Below, piece after piece: positions 1 to 6,187 of a stretch of DNA of 8,831 nucleotides. This DNA is from Actinomycetes bacterium. GTDB taxonomy: Bacteria; Actinomycetota; Actinomycetes; Actinomycetales; Cellulomonadaceae. Positions within the stretch are counted from its first letter, which is position 1, and each line of letters starts with the position of its first letter. Made by a program: the position numbers and the translations under genes. Where the stretch lies: positions 1-8,831 of the forward strand of contig JAEWGQ010000411.1 of NCBI GenBank assembly GCA_023388235.1, written 5' to 3'. The notes beneath the pieces are model-generated. The model had not been told where the DNA came from and ran no database searches. It saw only the letters and a program-made list of their open reading frames with translations.

Positions 1-1475
1 CTCGCGACGGTGGCGAGGCGCGGCGCGGCCCGCGTGCCCGCACGGCAGCGGCGCCTGCGGCGCGACGGCGCACCGGCGACCCGGCCCGTACGGCGGCGTT
101 CGAGGTGCTGCGCACGGTGGCGGAGTCGGACGCGTACGCGAATCTCGTCCTCCCGCCGTTGCTGCGCGAGCGCGGGATCCGCGGGCGGGACGCCGGGTTC
201 GCCACGGAGCTCGCCTACGGGGCGTTGCGGCTGCGCGGGCGGTACGACGCCGTCATCGAGCAGTGCGCGGGGCGTGCGCTGGACCGGATCGACCCGCCGG
301 TGCTCGACGCCCTGCGGCTCGGGGTGCACCAGCTGCTCGGGATGCGCGTGCCCCCGCACGCCGCGGTGTCGGAGACGGTGGCGCTGGTGCGCGAGCACGT
401 CGGCGCGGGCCCGGCGCAGTTCGCGAACGCCGTGCTGCGTGCCGTGTCCCGCGAGCCCCTCGACGTGTGGCTGACGCGGATCGGCGACGCCGTCGACCCG
501 GCGGAGACGGACGAGGTGGCCCGGCTGTCCGTGGTGGAGAGCCACCCGGCGTGGGTGACGCGCGCGCTGCGGGAGGCCCTGGTGGGGCACGGCCGGACGG
601 CGGCGGAGCTCGGCGCGCTGCTGGCGGCCGACAACGACGCGCCCCGCGTGTCGCTCGTGGCGCGTCCCGGGCTGACGGATCGGCAGGACCTGCTCGCCGC
701 TGCCGGCCCGGAGGCCGCCGAGGGCCGGTGGGCGCCGACGGCGGTGACGCTCGGCGGGGGCGACCCGGCGGCGCTGGCGGCGGTGCGCTCGGGCCGGGCG
801 GGTGTGCAGGACGAGGGGTCCCAGCTCGTCGCGCTCGCCCTGGCGGCCGCGCCGGTGGAGGGCCGGGACGAGCGGTGGCTCGACCTGTGCGCCGGTCCGG
901 GGGGCAAGGCGGCGCTGCTCGCGGCGCTGGCCGCGGAGCGGGGTGCCCGCCTGGTCGCGAACGAGGTGCAGCCGCACCGCGCTCGGCTGGTGCGCGGTGC
1001 GCTGTCCGCGGTGCCGCCGGGCGCGGTCGAGGAGGTCCGGGTCGGCGACGGGCGCGAGGTCGGCGAGGCGGAGCCGGGCGCGTACGACCGCGTGCTGCTC
1101 GACGCCCCGTGCACGGGTCTGGGCGCGCTGCGACGCCGGCCGGAGTCGCGCTGGCGCCGCACGCCGGGCGACCTGGCGCAGCTCGGTGTGCTGCAGCGCG
1201 ACCTGCTGGCCTCGGCCCTCCGGGCGGTGCGCCCGGGCGGGGTCGTCGGGTACGTGACGTGCTCGCCGGTGCTCGCCGAGACCCGGCTGGCCGTGCTGGA
1301 CGCGACCCGCGCGGCCCGGAAGGCGGGCCTCGAGGTCGAGGTGCTGGACGCGCCGGGTGTCCTGCACGGCATCGCCCCGGGGCTGGACCTGCCCGAGCGG
1401 GAGGACGCGCAGCTCTGGCCGCACGTGCACGGCACGGACGCGATGCACCTGACGCTGCTGCGCCGTCTCGCCTGA
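1..1475 (+). CDS. rsmB: 16S rRNA (cytosine-967 C5) methyltransferase RsmB, 5'-truncated by window edge
   Basis: Transfers a methyl group from S-adenosylmethionine to C5 of C967 in 16S rRNA. The reading frame (first full codon at 3) is open to the left edge and has no ATG, GTG or TTG before 105, so the start lies outside. The GTG at 105 is unlikely as start because it cuts into the first helix of the NusB-like RNA-binding domain (about 78-480). The Rossmann methyltransferase domain follows (about 620-1470): SAM motif I LDLCAGPGGKAALL at 879-920, motif IV DAPCTG with Cys codon at 1110, and motif VI VTCSP with Cys codon at 1260. In this family the motif VI Cys is the nucleophile and the motif IV Cys helps release product. 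The in-window N-terminus before 78 is Arg/Ala-rich and probably disordered. Neighbour rpe follows after 129 bases; fmt often precedes rsmB in actinobacteria, but it is not visible here. Confidence 0.95.
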   Translation, partial: RDGGEARRGPRARTAAAPAARRRTGDPARTAAFEVLRTVAESDAYANLVLPPLLRERGIRGRDAGFATELAYGALRLRGRYDAVIEQCAGRALDRIDPPVLDALRLGVHQLLGMRVPPHAAVSETVALVREHVGAGPAQFANAVLRAVSREPLDVWLTRIGDAVDPAETDEVARLSVVESHPAWVTRALREALVGHGRTAAELGALLAADNDAPRVSLVARPGLTDRQDLLAAAGPEAAEGRWAPTAVTLGGGDPAALAAVRSGRAGVQDEGSQLVALALAAAPVEGRDERWLDLCAGPGGKAALLAALAAERGARLVANEVQPHRARLVRGALSAVPPGAVEEVRVGDGREVGEAEPGAYDRVLLDAPCTGLGALRRRPESRWRRTPGDLAQLGVLQRDLLASALRAVRPGGVVGYVTCSPVLAETRLAVLDATRAARKAGLEVEVLDAPGVLHGIAPGLDLPEREDAQLWPHVHGTDAMHLTLLRRLA

Positions 1476-1506
1476 GGCGCGGCCCGGGAGTCCGGCGCGC
1501 CGCGCC
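1476..1506 (+). terminator. Terminator-like hairpin after rsmB
   Basis: A 7-bp perfect stem, GGCGCGG (1476-1482) with CCGCGCC (1500-1506), begins at the first base after the rsmB stop. Its loop contains a second small stem, CCGG (1484-1487) with CCGG (1492-1495), closed by GAGT. There is no U-tract, which is common for candidate terminators in high-GC actinobacteria but also lowers certainty, since GC-rich DNA makes such stems by chance. Confidence 0.35.
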
Positions 1507-1592
1507 CGCGCGGCACGGCGGCCGGCGTCCGAGCGGCGGCAGGGTGCGACTGCCGTGCGCGTGCTGGTCCTGCCGGGAGGGGCGCCCGCCGA

Positions 1593-1598
1593 TACGCT
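1593..1598 (+). promoter_or_regulatory. Probable -10 element of a leaderless rpe promoter
   Basis: TACGCT fits the actinobacterial -10 consensus TANNNT and ends 6 bases before the rpe GTG start. Transcription would therefore begin at or next to the start codon, giving a leaderless mRNA. Consistent with this, there is no Shine-Dalgarno motif directly before the GTG. The -35 region (about 1570-1575, CTGCCG) is weak. Confidence 0.55.
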
Positions 1599-1604
1599 GG
1601 ACGG

Positions 1605-2276
1605 GTGCCCGCTCTGATCAGCCCCAGCATCCTGTCCGCCGACTTCGCCAACCTCGAGCGCGACCTGGGGCGGATCGCCCGGGCCGACTACGCGCACGTG
1701 GACGTCATGGACAACCACTTCGTGCCGAACCTGACGCTCGGCCTGCCGGTGGTCCGCCGGATCGCGGAGGTGTCGCCGGTCCCGATCGACGTGCACCTGA
1801 TGATCGAGGACGCGGACCGCTGGGCGGTCGACTACGCCCGTGCGGGTGCGGCGTCGGTGACGTTCCACGCGGAGGCCGCGCAGGCGGCGGTCCGGCTCGC
1901 GCGCGAGCTGCGGTCGGCGGGGGCGCGGGCGGGGATCGCGGTGCGCCCGGCCACGCCGGTGGAGCCGCTGCTGGACCTGCTGCCGGAGTTCGACATGGTG
2001 CTGGTCATGACGGTCGAGCCCGGCTTCGGCGGCCAGTCGTTCATCGAGGGCACCCTGCCGAAGGTCCGCCGGCTGCGGGCCGCGATCGACGAGCAGGACC
2101 TGCCGACGTGGGTGCAGGTCGACGGCGGGGTCTCGCGGGACACCATCGCGACGGTCGCCGCGGCGGGCGCTGACGTGTTCGTCGCCGGGTCCGCGGTGTA
2201 CGGCGCGGCGGACGTGGCGGGGGAGATCGACGCGCTGCGCGCGCTGGCGGACGAGGCGATCGCCGCGCGGGACTGA
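1605..2276 (+). CDS. rpe: Ribulose-phosphate 3-epimerase
   Basis: Interconverts ribulose 5-phosphate and xylulose 5-phosphate in the cytosolic pentose phosphate pathway. The 223-residue protein is a full-length TIM barrel of the family. Seen: N-terminal [12 protein letters not shown] (6-17), the metal-ligand strand [12 protein letters not shown] with His31 and Asp33, His64 in DVHLMIED, the phosphate-loop segment [12 protein letters not shown] (135-146), and VDGGV with Asp173, the fourth metal ligand. The GTG start at 1605 gives the expected N-terminus and lies 7 bases after a -10-like box, suggesting leaderless translation. It is a separate unit from rsmB (129-base gap) and from the rib operon (332-base gap). 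The link to riboflavin is metabolic: ribulose 5-phosphate is the substrate of the RibB domain downstream. Confidence 0.97.
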   Translation: MPALISPSILSADFANLERDLGRIARADYAHVDVMDNHFVPNLTLGLPVVRRIAEVSPVPIDVHLMIEDADRWAVDYARAGAASVTFHAEAAQAAVRLARELRSAGARAGIAVRPATPVEPLLDLLPEFDMVLVMTVEPGFGGQSFIEGTLPKVRRLRAAIDEQDLPTWVQVDGGVSRDTIATVAAAGADVFVAGSAVYGAADVAGEIDALRALADEAIAARD

Positions 2277-2290
2277 CGAGTGGACACGCT

Positions 2291-2314
2291 GCGCGGGGCT
2301 GACGAGGCCCGCGC
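2291..2314 (+). terminator. Terminator-like hairpin after rpe
   Basis: A 7-bp stem, GCGCGGG (2291-2297) with CCCGCGC (2308-2314), with a 10-base loop starts 14 bases after the rpe stop. No U-tract follows. It sits where a terminator would be needed to insulate the riboswitch-controlled operon, but the base composition makes chance stems common. Confidence 0.35.
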
Positions 2315-2357
2315 GCGCCGCGCGTCGTGCCGCGACGGGCGGGAATGCCCGGTGTGG

Positions 2358-2363
2358 CATCAT
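2358..2363 (+). promoter_or_regulatory. Candidate -10 region of the rib operon promoter
   Basis: CATCAT lies in the only relatively AT-containing patch (2358-2366) upstream of the FMN aptamer. It matches TATAAT at 4 of 6 positions and would put the transcript start near 2370, about 12 bases before riboswitch helix P1. No convincing -35 is visible. The placement is inferred mainly from the position of the aptamer. Confidence 0.3.
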
Positions 2364-2381
2364 CGTTGCCCAGAGAACACA

Positions 2382-2511
2382 CACGTGCTCCGGGGTCGGT
2401 GCAATTCCGAGCCGGCGGTGACAGTCCGCGACCCGCAAGCGCTTCGGCGTGAGCGGTTGACCCGGTGGAACTCCAGGACCGACGGTGACAGTCCGGATGG
2501 GAGGAGACGTG
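2382..2511 (+). promoter_or_regulatory. FMN riboswitch aptamer (RFN element)
   Basis: A canonical RFN element that senses flavin mononucleotide and controls the rib operon. Helix P1 is formed by CACGT (2382-2386) plus CTCC (2388-2391) pairing with GGAG (2503-2506) plus ACGTG (2507-2511), with G2387 bulged. P2 is TCGG (2396-2399) with CCGA (2407-2410). P3 is GCGG (2415-2418) with CCGC (2426-2429). A variable P4 arm lies around 2432-2456, and P5 and P6 occupy about 2461-2500. The 12-base sequence GGTGACAGTCCG occurs twice (2417-2428 and 2484-2495), the sequence mark of the pseudo-twofold symmetry of this aptamer, followed by the conserved GGATGGGAG. FMN binding is known to repress downstream genes in this class. 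Confidence 0.97.
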
Positions 2512-2611
2512 GCGGTGCGCCCGGCATGAGCCGGACGCACCGTGGTCGTCGTGCACCTGCGCGCCGCCCGCACCCCGGAGCCCGAGCGGCGACGGAGGGA
2601 ACGGGGCGGTG
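2512..2611 (+). promoter_or_regulatory. Riboswitch expression platform leading to the ribD start
   Basis: Directly after P1, bases 2512-2519 pair with 2536-2543 and 2521-2525 pair with 2530-2534. This makes a strong hairpin with one C-A mismatch and an ATGA loop. It has no U-tract, so a classic intrinsic terminator is doubtful. Two alternative helices can be drawn by eye. GGCGGTGCGC (2511-2520) pairs over 10 bp with GCGCGCCGCC (2559-2568), with one G-U. CGCCGCCC (2562-2569) pairs over 8 bp with GGGCGGTG (2604-2611), which includes the ribD start codon. The ribD Shine-Dalgarno GGAGG (2594-2598) would lie in the loop of that last helix. Translational control is therefore plausible but inferred; no folding energies were computed. 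Confidence 0.5.
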
Positions 2612-3643
2612 GACGCCAGGGCGGTGGTCGAGCGGGACGCGATGCTGCGCGCGCTGGACCTCGCGCGCCGGGGTCCCGCGCACGGGCCGAACCCCCGGGT
2701 GGGGTGCGTCCTGCTCGCGCCCGGCGGCGCCGTCCTCGCCGAGGGCTGGCACCGGGGTGCGGGGACGCCGCACGCCGAGGTGGCGGCGCTGGACGACGCC
2801 CGGGTGCGCGGCGTCGACGTGCGGGGCGCCACGGCGGTCGTGACGCTCGAGCCGTGCGACCACACGGGCCGCACGGGTCCGTGCTCGGTGGCGCTGCTGG
2901 AGGCGGGGGTCGCGCGGGTCGTGCACGCCGTCGCGGACCCGAACCCCGTGGCGCTGGGCGGGGCGGAGCGGCTGCGCCGGGCGGGCGTGGAGGTGCTGGG
3001 CGGTGTCGAGGAGGACGCGGCGCGGGCGCTGCTGCGCCCCTGGCTGCGGGCCGTGGGGCGTGGCCGGCCGTACGTGACCCTGAAGACGGCGAGCACGCTG
3101 GACGGCCGCGTGGCGGCGGCGGACGGCACGAGCCGCTGGATCACGTCCGCCGAGTCCCGCGCGCACGCGCACGCCCTGCGGGCGGAGGTCGACGCGCTGG
3201 TGGTGGGGACGGGGACCGCGCTGGCGGACGACCCGGCGCTCACGGCCCGGTCCGCGGACGGGTCGCTCGCCGCGCACCAGCCGCTGCGGGTCGTCGTCGG
3301 CACCCGGGACCTGCCCGCGGGCGGGCGCCTGGCGGGCCCGGGCGGCGAGGTGCTGCACGTGCGCACGCACGACCCGCGGGCTGTCCTGGCCGTGCTGCAC
3401 GAGCGCGAGGCGCGGCACGTGCTGGTCGAGGGCGGTCCGACGCTGGCCGCCGCGTTCCTGCGCGCCGGGCTGGTGGACGAGGTGCACGCCTACGTGGCGC
3501 CCGTGCTGCTCGGCGCGGGCCGGGCCGCCGTCGCGGACGTGGGCGTGACGACCCTGGCCGACGCCGTCCGGCTGCGCCCGCGCGCGCTGCTGCCGCTGGG
3601 CCCCGACGTGCTCGTCGTGGCCGACACCGAGGAGGAGAGCTGA
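2609..3643 (+). CDS. ribD: Bifunctional diaminohydroxyphosphoribosylaminopyrimidine deaminase / 5-amino-6-(5-phosphoribosylamino)uracil reductase
   Basis: Carries out the deamination and then the NADPH-dependent ribosyl reduction of the product of GTP cyclohydrolase II. The 344-residue length is normal. The N-terminal cytidine-deaminase-like domain (about 8-150) shows the zinc site HAE (His55, Glu57) and PCDHTGRTGPC (Cys83, Cys92), with the same spacing as in E. coli RibD. The C-terminal dihydrofolate-reductase-like domain (about 153-344) shows RPYVTLKTASTLDGR, ADGTSRWITS, DALVVGTGTALADDPALT and HVLVEGGPTLAAAFL. The GTG at 2609 is chosen because GGAGGG (2594-2599) lies 9 bases upstream and the protein starts just before the first helix. 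First gene of the FMN-riboswitch operon; its stop overlaps the ribE start by one base (TGATG). Confidence 0.97.
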   Translation: MDARAVVERDAMLRALDLARRGPAHGPNPRVGCVLLAPGGAVLAEGWHRGAGTPHAEVAALDDARVRGVDVRGATAVVTLEPCDHTGRTGPCSVALLEAGVARVVHAVADPNPVALGGAERLRRAGVEVLGGVEEDAARALLRPWLRAVGRGRPYVTLKTASTLDGRVAAADGTSRWITSAESRAHAHALRAEVDALVVGTGTALADDPALTARSADGSLAAHQPLRVVVGTRDLPAGGRLAGPGGEVLHVRTHDPRAVLAVLHEREARHVLVEGGPTLAAAFLRAGLVDEVHAYVAPVLLGAGRAAVADVGVTTLADAVRLRPRALLPLGPDVLVVADTEEES

Positions 3644-4290
3644 TGTTCACCGGCATCGTGGAGGAGGTCGGCACCGTCGTGGCGCTCGACCGGGCGCTCG
3701 ACCGTGCGGCGGGCGGGGGGCCCGGCGGGGACCGGGCGGCCGGTGACGCCCGCCTGGTGGTCCGCGGGCCCCGGGTGGTCTCGGACGCGGGCCTCGGCGA
3801 CTCGATCGCCGTGTCCGGCGTGTGCCTGACCGTGACGGACCTGCCCGGGGACGGGACGTTCGCGGTGGACGTCATGCCCGAGACGCTGCGGCGCACGGCG
3901 CTGGGGGACCTGGCGCCCGGGGCCCCGGTGAACCTGGAGCGTGCGGTGCGCGCGGACGCCCGGCTCGGCGGGCACGTCGTGCAGGGGCACGTGGACGGGG
4001 TCGGCACGGTGCGCCGGCGGACGCCCGGCCCGCGCTGGGACGAGGTCGAGGTGGCGCTGGACCCGGCGCTCGCGCGGTACGTCGCGGAGAAGGGGTCGGT
4101 GGCGGTCGCCGGGGTGTCGCTGACGGTGACGGCCGTGGGCGACGACTGGTTCGGCGTGTCGCTGATCCCGACGACGCTGGCGGCCACGACGCTCGGCACG
4201 GCGGCGGTGGGCACGCGGCTGAACCTCGAGGTGGACGTGCTCGCGAAGTACGTCGAGCGGCTGCTCGCGACGACCGGGGTGGCCCGGTGA
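3643..4290 (+). CDS. ribE: Riboflavin synthase (alpha subunit)
   Basis: Dismutates two molecules of 6,7-dimethyl-8-ribityllumazine to riboflavin plus the pyrimidinedione that RibH reuses. The 215-residue protein has the two lumazine-binding repeats of the family. Repeat 1 (about 1-105) begins with the hallmark MFTGIVEEVG and contains SVCLTV-like SGVCLTV. Repeat 2 (about 106-203) begins RLGGHVVQGHVDG (His111) and contains AGVSLTV and SLIPTTL. The ATG at 3643 is set by the family N-terminus and by GGAGGAG at 3631-3637, 5 bases upstream. Unusual is a Gly/Ala/Arg-rich stretch (about residues 18-37) in the first barrel, containing a perfect 12-base tandem duplication. It overlaps ribD by 1 base and ribBA by 4 bases, so coupled translation is likely. 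Confidence 0.97.
   Translation: MFTGIVEEVGTVVALDRALDRAAGGGPGGDRAAGDARLVVRGPRVVSDAGLGDSIAVSGVCLTVTDLPGDGTFAVDVMPETLRRTALGDLAPGAPVNLERAVRADARLGGHVVQGHVDGVGTVRRRTPGPRWDEVEVALDPALARYVAEKGSVAVAGVSLTVTAVGDDWFGVSLIPTTLAATTLGTAAVGTRLNLEVDVLAKYVERLLATTGVAR
3681..3704 (+). repeat. Perfect 12-base tandem duplication inside ribE
   Basis: GGCGCTCGACCG occurs twice back to back (3681-3692 and 3693-3704), so residues 14-21 read ALDRALDR. The duplication is in frame and is followed by a Gly/Ala-rich stretch to about 3750. It looks like a small slippage expansion in a surface loop of the first lumazine-binding repeat. Confidence 0.85.
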
Positions 4291-5720
4291 GCGCCCCGGC
4301 GGGTGGCCCGGTGCGCGGCCCCGCGGACGACGCCGCGACCGCCGGGATCGCGCTGGGGACCGTCGAGCAGGCGCTGGCGGAGCTGCGCGCGGGGCGCCCG
4401 GTGCTCGTCGCGGACTCCCCGGACCGGGAGAACGAGGCGGACGTGGTGCTCGCGGCCGACCGCGCGACGCCCGAGTGGGTGGCGTGGACGATCCGGCACT
4501 CGTCGGGGTACCTGTGCGCGCCGATGACCGGTGCCCGGGCGGACGCCCTGGACCTCCCGCTGATGGTGCCGCACAGCCAGGACCCGCGCCGCACGGCGTA
4601 CACGGTCACGGTGGACGCGGCGACGGGTGTCACGACGGGGATCTCCGCGGCGGACCGCACGCGGACGCTGCGGGTGCTGGCCGACCCGGCGTCGGGCGCG
4701 GGGGACCTGATCCGGCCCGGGCACGTGCTGCCGCTGCGCGCGGTGCCGGGCGGGGTGCTGCACCGGGCGGGGCACACGGAGGCGGCGGTGGACCTGTGCC
4801 GGCTCGCCGGGCTGGAGCCGGTCGCCGCGATCGCGGAGCTCGTGAACGACGACGGCACGATGATGCGGCTGGCCCGGACCGCGGACCTGGCGCGGGAGCA
4901 CGGCCTGGTGCTGCTGACCATCGCTGACCTCGTCGCGTGGCGCACCCGCACCGGCGACCTGCCGGCGGAGCCCTCCGCGGACGGCGCCGCGGCCACCGCC
5001 CGGCGGGTGCACCGCGCGCACAGCGCCCACCTGCCGACGCGGCACGGCGACTTCACGGTGCACGCCTACCGGGACCAGCGCACGGGCGCGGACCACCTCG
5101 CCCTCGTGGCGGCGCGCGGCCTCGCGGCGCAGCCGGTGGTCCGGGTGCACTCGGAGTGCCTGACGGGGGACGCGTTCGGGTCGGCCCGGTGCGACTGCGG
5201 CCCGCAGCTCGACGCGGCGCTGCAGCTCGCGGCGGCCCAGGGCGGCGCGGTCGTGTACCTGCGGGGGCACGAGGGCCGGGGGATCGGCCTGCTCGCGAAG
5301 GTGGGCGCGTACGCGCTGCAGGACCAGGGCCGCGACACGGTGGAGGCGAACCTCGACCTGGGGTGGCCCGCGGACCGGCGGGAGTACGGCGCGGCGGCGG
5401 CGATCCTCGAGGACCTGGGCGCCCGGCGGATCACCCTGCTGACGAACAACCCGGCGAAGGTCGCGGGGCTCGCGGCGCACGGCATCGAGGTCGCCGAGGT
5501 GCGCGGCATCGAGGTCGGCCGCACCCCGCACAACGAGGCGTACCTGCGCACGAAGGCCCGGGCGATGGGGCACCTGCTGCCCGGCCTGGACCACGAGGAC
5601 GACGGGGCGGCCCGCACGACGACGACCACCGGTGCGCCCGGCACGACGACCGCCGGCCCGGACGGCACCACGACGACAACGACGACCACCACCACGACCA
5701 GCACGGAGGACGCACGATGA
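4287..5720 (+). CDS. ribBA: Bifunctional 3,4-dihydroxy-2-butanone-4-phosphate synthase / GTP cyclohydrolase II
   Basis: Supplies both precursors of riboflavin: the four-carbon unit from ribulose 5-phosphate and the pyrimidine from GTP. 477 residues. The RibB domain (about 20-220) keeps the acidic loop DRENEAD (Arg47, Glu48, Glu50, Asp52), Cys77, [25 protein letters not shown] (Arg160, His163, Thr164) and Glu184. The RibA domain (about 238-440) keeps the zinc cysteines Cys291, Cys302 and Cys304 in [17 protein letters not shown], the actinobacterial form [25 protein letters not shown] and LLTNNPAK. Both halves look catalytically intact. The GTG at 4287 overlaps the ribE stop as GTGA; no strong ribosome site is seen. 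The frame stays open upstream inside ribE, but that part has no family similarity. Odd: the last ~35 residues are a threonine-rich tail with runs of 5, 3 and 11 Thr. Confidence 0.97.
   Translation: MSAPAGGPVRGPADDAATAGIALGTVEQALAELRAGRPVLVADSPDRENEADVVLAADRATPEWVAWTIRHSSGYLCAPMTGARADALDLPLMVPHSQDPRRTAYTVTVDAATGVTTGISAADRTRTLRVLADPASGAGDLIRPGHVLPLRAVPGGVLHRAGHTEAAVDLCRLAGLEPVAAIAELVNDDGTMMRLARTADLAREHGLVLLTIADLVAWRTRTGDLPAEPSADGAAATARRVHRAHSAHLPTRHGDFTVHAYRDQRTGADHLALVAARGLAAQPVVRVHSECLTGDAFGSARCDCGPQLDAALQLAAAQGGAVVYLRGHEGRGIGLLAKVGAYALQDQGRDTVEANLDLGWPADRREYGAAAAILEDLGARRITLLTNNPAKVAGLAAHGIEVAEVRGIEVGRTPHNEAYLRTKARAMGHLLPGLDHEDDGAARTTTTTGAPGTTTAGPDGTTTTTTTTTTTSTEDAR
5616..5699 (+). repeat. 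ACG/ACC trinucleotide tract encoding the poly-Thr tail of RibBA
   Basis: Thr codons ACG, ACC and one ACA run at 5616-5630 (5 codons), 5643-5651 (3) and 5667-5699 (11), separated by Gly/Ala/Pro/Asp linkers. Codons are mixed, so this is an impure microsatellite. Length changes by whole codons would stay in frame. The tract lies past the last conserved RibA motif ([10 protein letters not shown]) and just before the ribH ribosome binding site. Confidence 0.9.
5705..5710 (+). promoter_or_regulatory. ribH ribosome binding site inside the ribBA tail
   Basis: GGAGGA is a near-perfect Shine-Dalgarno sequence with a 6-base spacer to the ribH ATG at 5717. It fixes the ribH start and is encoded within the final codons (Thr-Glu-Asp) of ribBA, right after the poly-Thr tract. 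Confidence 0.8.
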
Positions 5721-6187
5721 GCGGCAGCGGCGCACCCACGATCCGCACGGACGGCAGCGGCCTGCGCGTCGCCGTCGTGGCGGCGAGCTGGCACACGACG
5801 GTGATGGACGGCCTGCTGGCCGGCGCCCGCCGCGCGCTGGCCGACGCGGGCGTGGCGGACGTGCGCGAGGTGCGCGTGCCGGGCACGTTCGAGCTCCCGG
5901 TCGCGGCGGCGCGGCTCGCCCGCAGCGGGAGCGTGGACGCGGTGGTGGCGCTCGGCGTCGTGATCCGCGGCGGCACCCCGCACTTCGACTACGTGTGCCA
6001 GGCAGCGACGGCCGGGCTGACCGACGTGGCGGTCGGCACGAGCGTCCCGGTGGGGTTCGGCGTGCTGACGTGCGACGACGAGGCGCAGGCGCTCGACCGG
6101 GCGGGCCTGCCGGGCTCGCACGAGGACAAGGGGGCGGAGGCCGCGGAGGCCGCCGTGGCCACCGTCGTGGCCCTGCGCGACCTGTGA
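5717..6187 (+). CDS. ribH: 6,7-dimethyl-8-ribityllumazine synthase (beta subunit)
   Basis: Condenses 5-amino-6-ribitylaminouracil with 3,4-dihydroxy-2-butanone 4-phosphate to give the riboflavin synthase substrate. 156 residues, normal for the family. Seen: the substrate-binding start [19 protein letters not shown] (16-34, Trp25 and His26), [11 protein letters not shown] (54-64), [19 protein letters not shown] with the general-acid/base His89, and [15 protein letters not shown] near the C-terminus, the conserved GxxxxKGxEAA phosphate/assembly region. The first 15 residues are a Gly/Ser-rich extension. Family members form pentamers or 60-subunit capsids; the sequence alone does not say which. 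The ATG overlaps the ribBA stop as ATGA with a strong Shine-Dalgarno, and the ribH stop overlaps the next start as GTGA. Confidence 0.97.
   Translation: MSGSGAPTIRTDGSGLRVAVVAASWHTTVMDGLLAGARRALADAGVADVREVRVPGTFELPVAAARLARSGSVDAVVALGVVIRGGTPHFDYVCQAATAGLTDVAVGTSVPVGFGVLTCDDEAQALDRAGLPGSHEDKGAEAAEAAVATVVALRDL

Noticed and set aside
1508..1562. Inverted repeat GCACGGC (1513-1519) / GCCGTGC (1552-1558) between rsmB and rpe
   Set aside because: The stem is real, but with a 32-base loop in about 80% GC sequence it is easily due to chance. It could be an operator or part of a terminator; I could not support either.
215..1651. Long minus-strand open frame opposite rsmB
   Set aside because: The translation is Ser/Arg/Ala-rich without domain features, and rsmB motifs on the plus strand explain the region.
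2512..2543. Hairpin after the FMN aptamer as a classic intrinsic terminator
   Set aside because: The stem is strong, but the following bases (GTCGTCGTG) contain no U-tract, so I describe it as part of the expression platform instead.
5601..5720. Asp/His-rich and poly-Val peptides in other frames of the ACG/ACC tract
   Set aside because: These are frame shadows of the repeat. The poly-Thr frame is continuous with the conserved RibA domain and the ATGA overlap with ribH.
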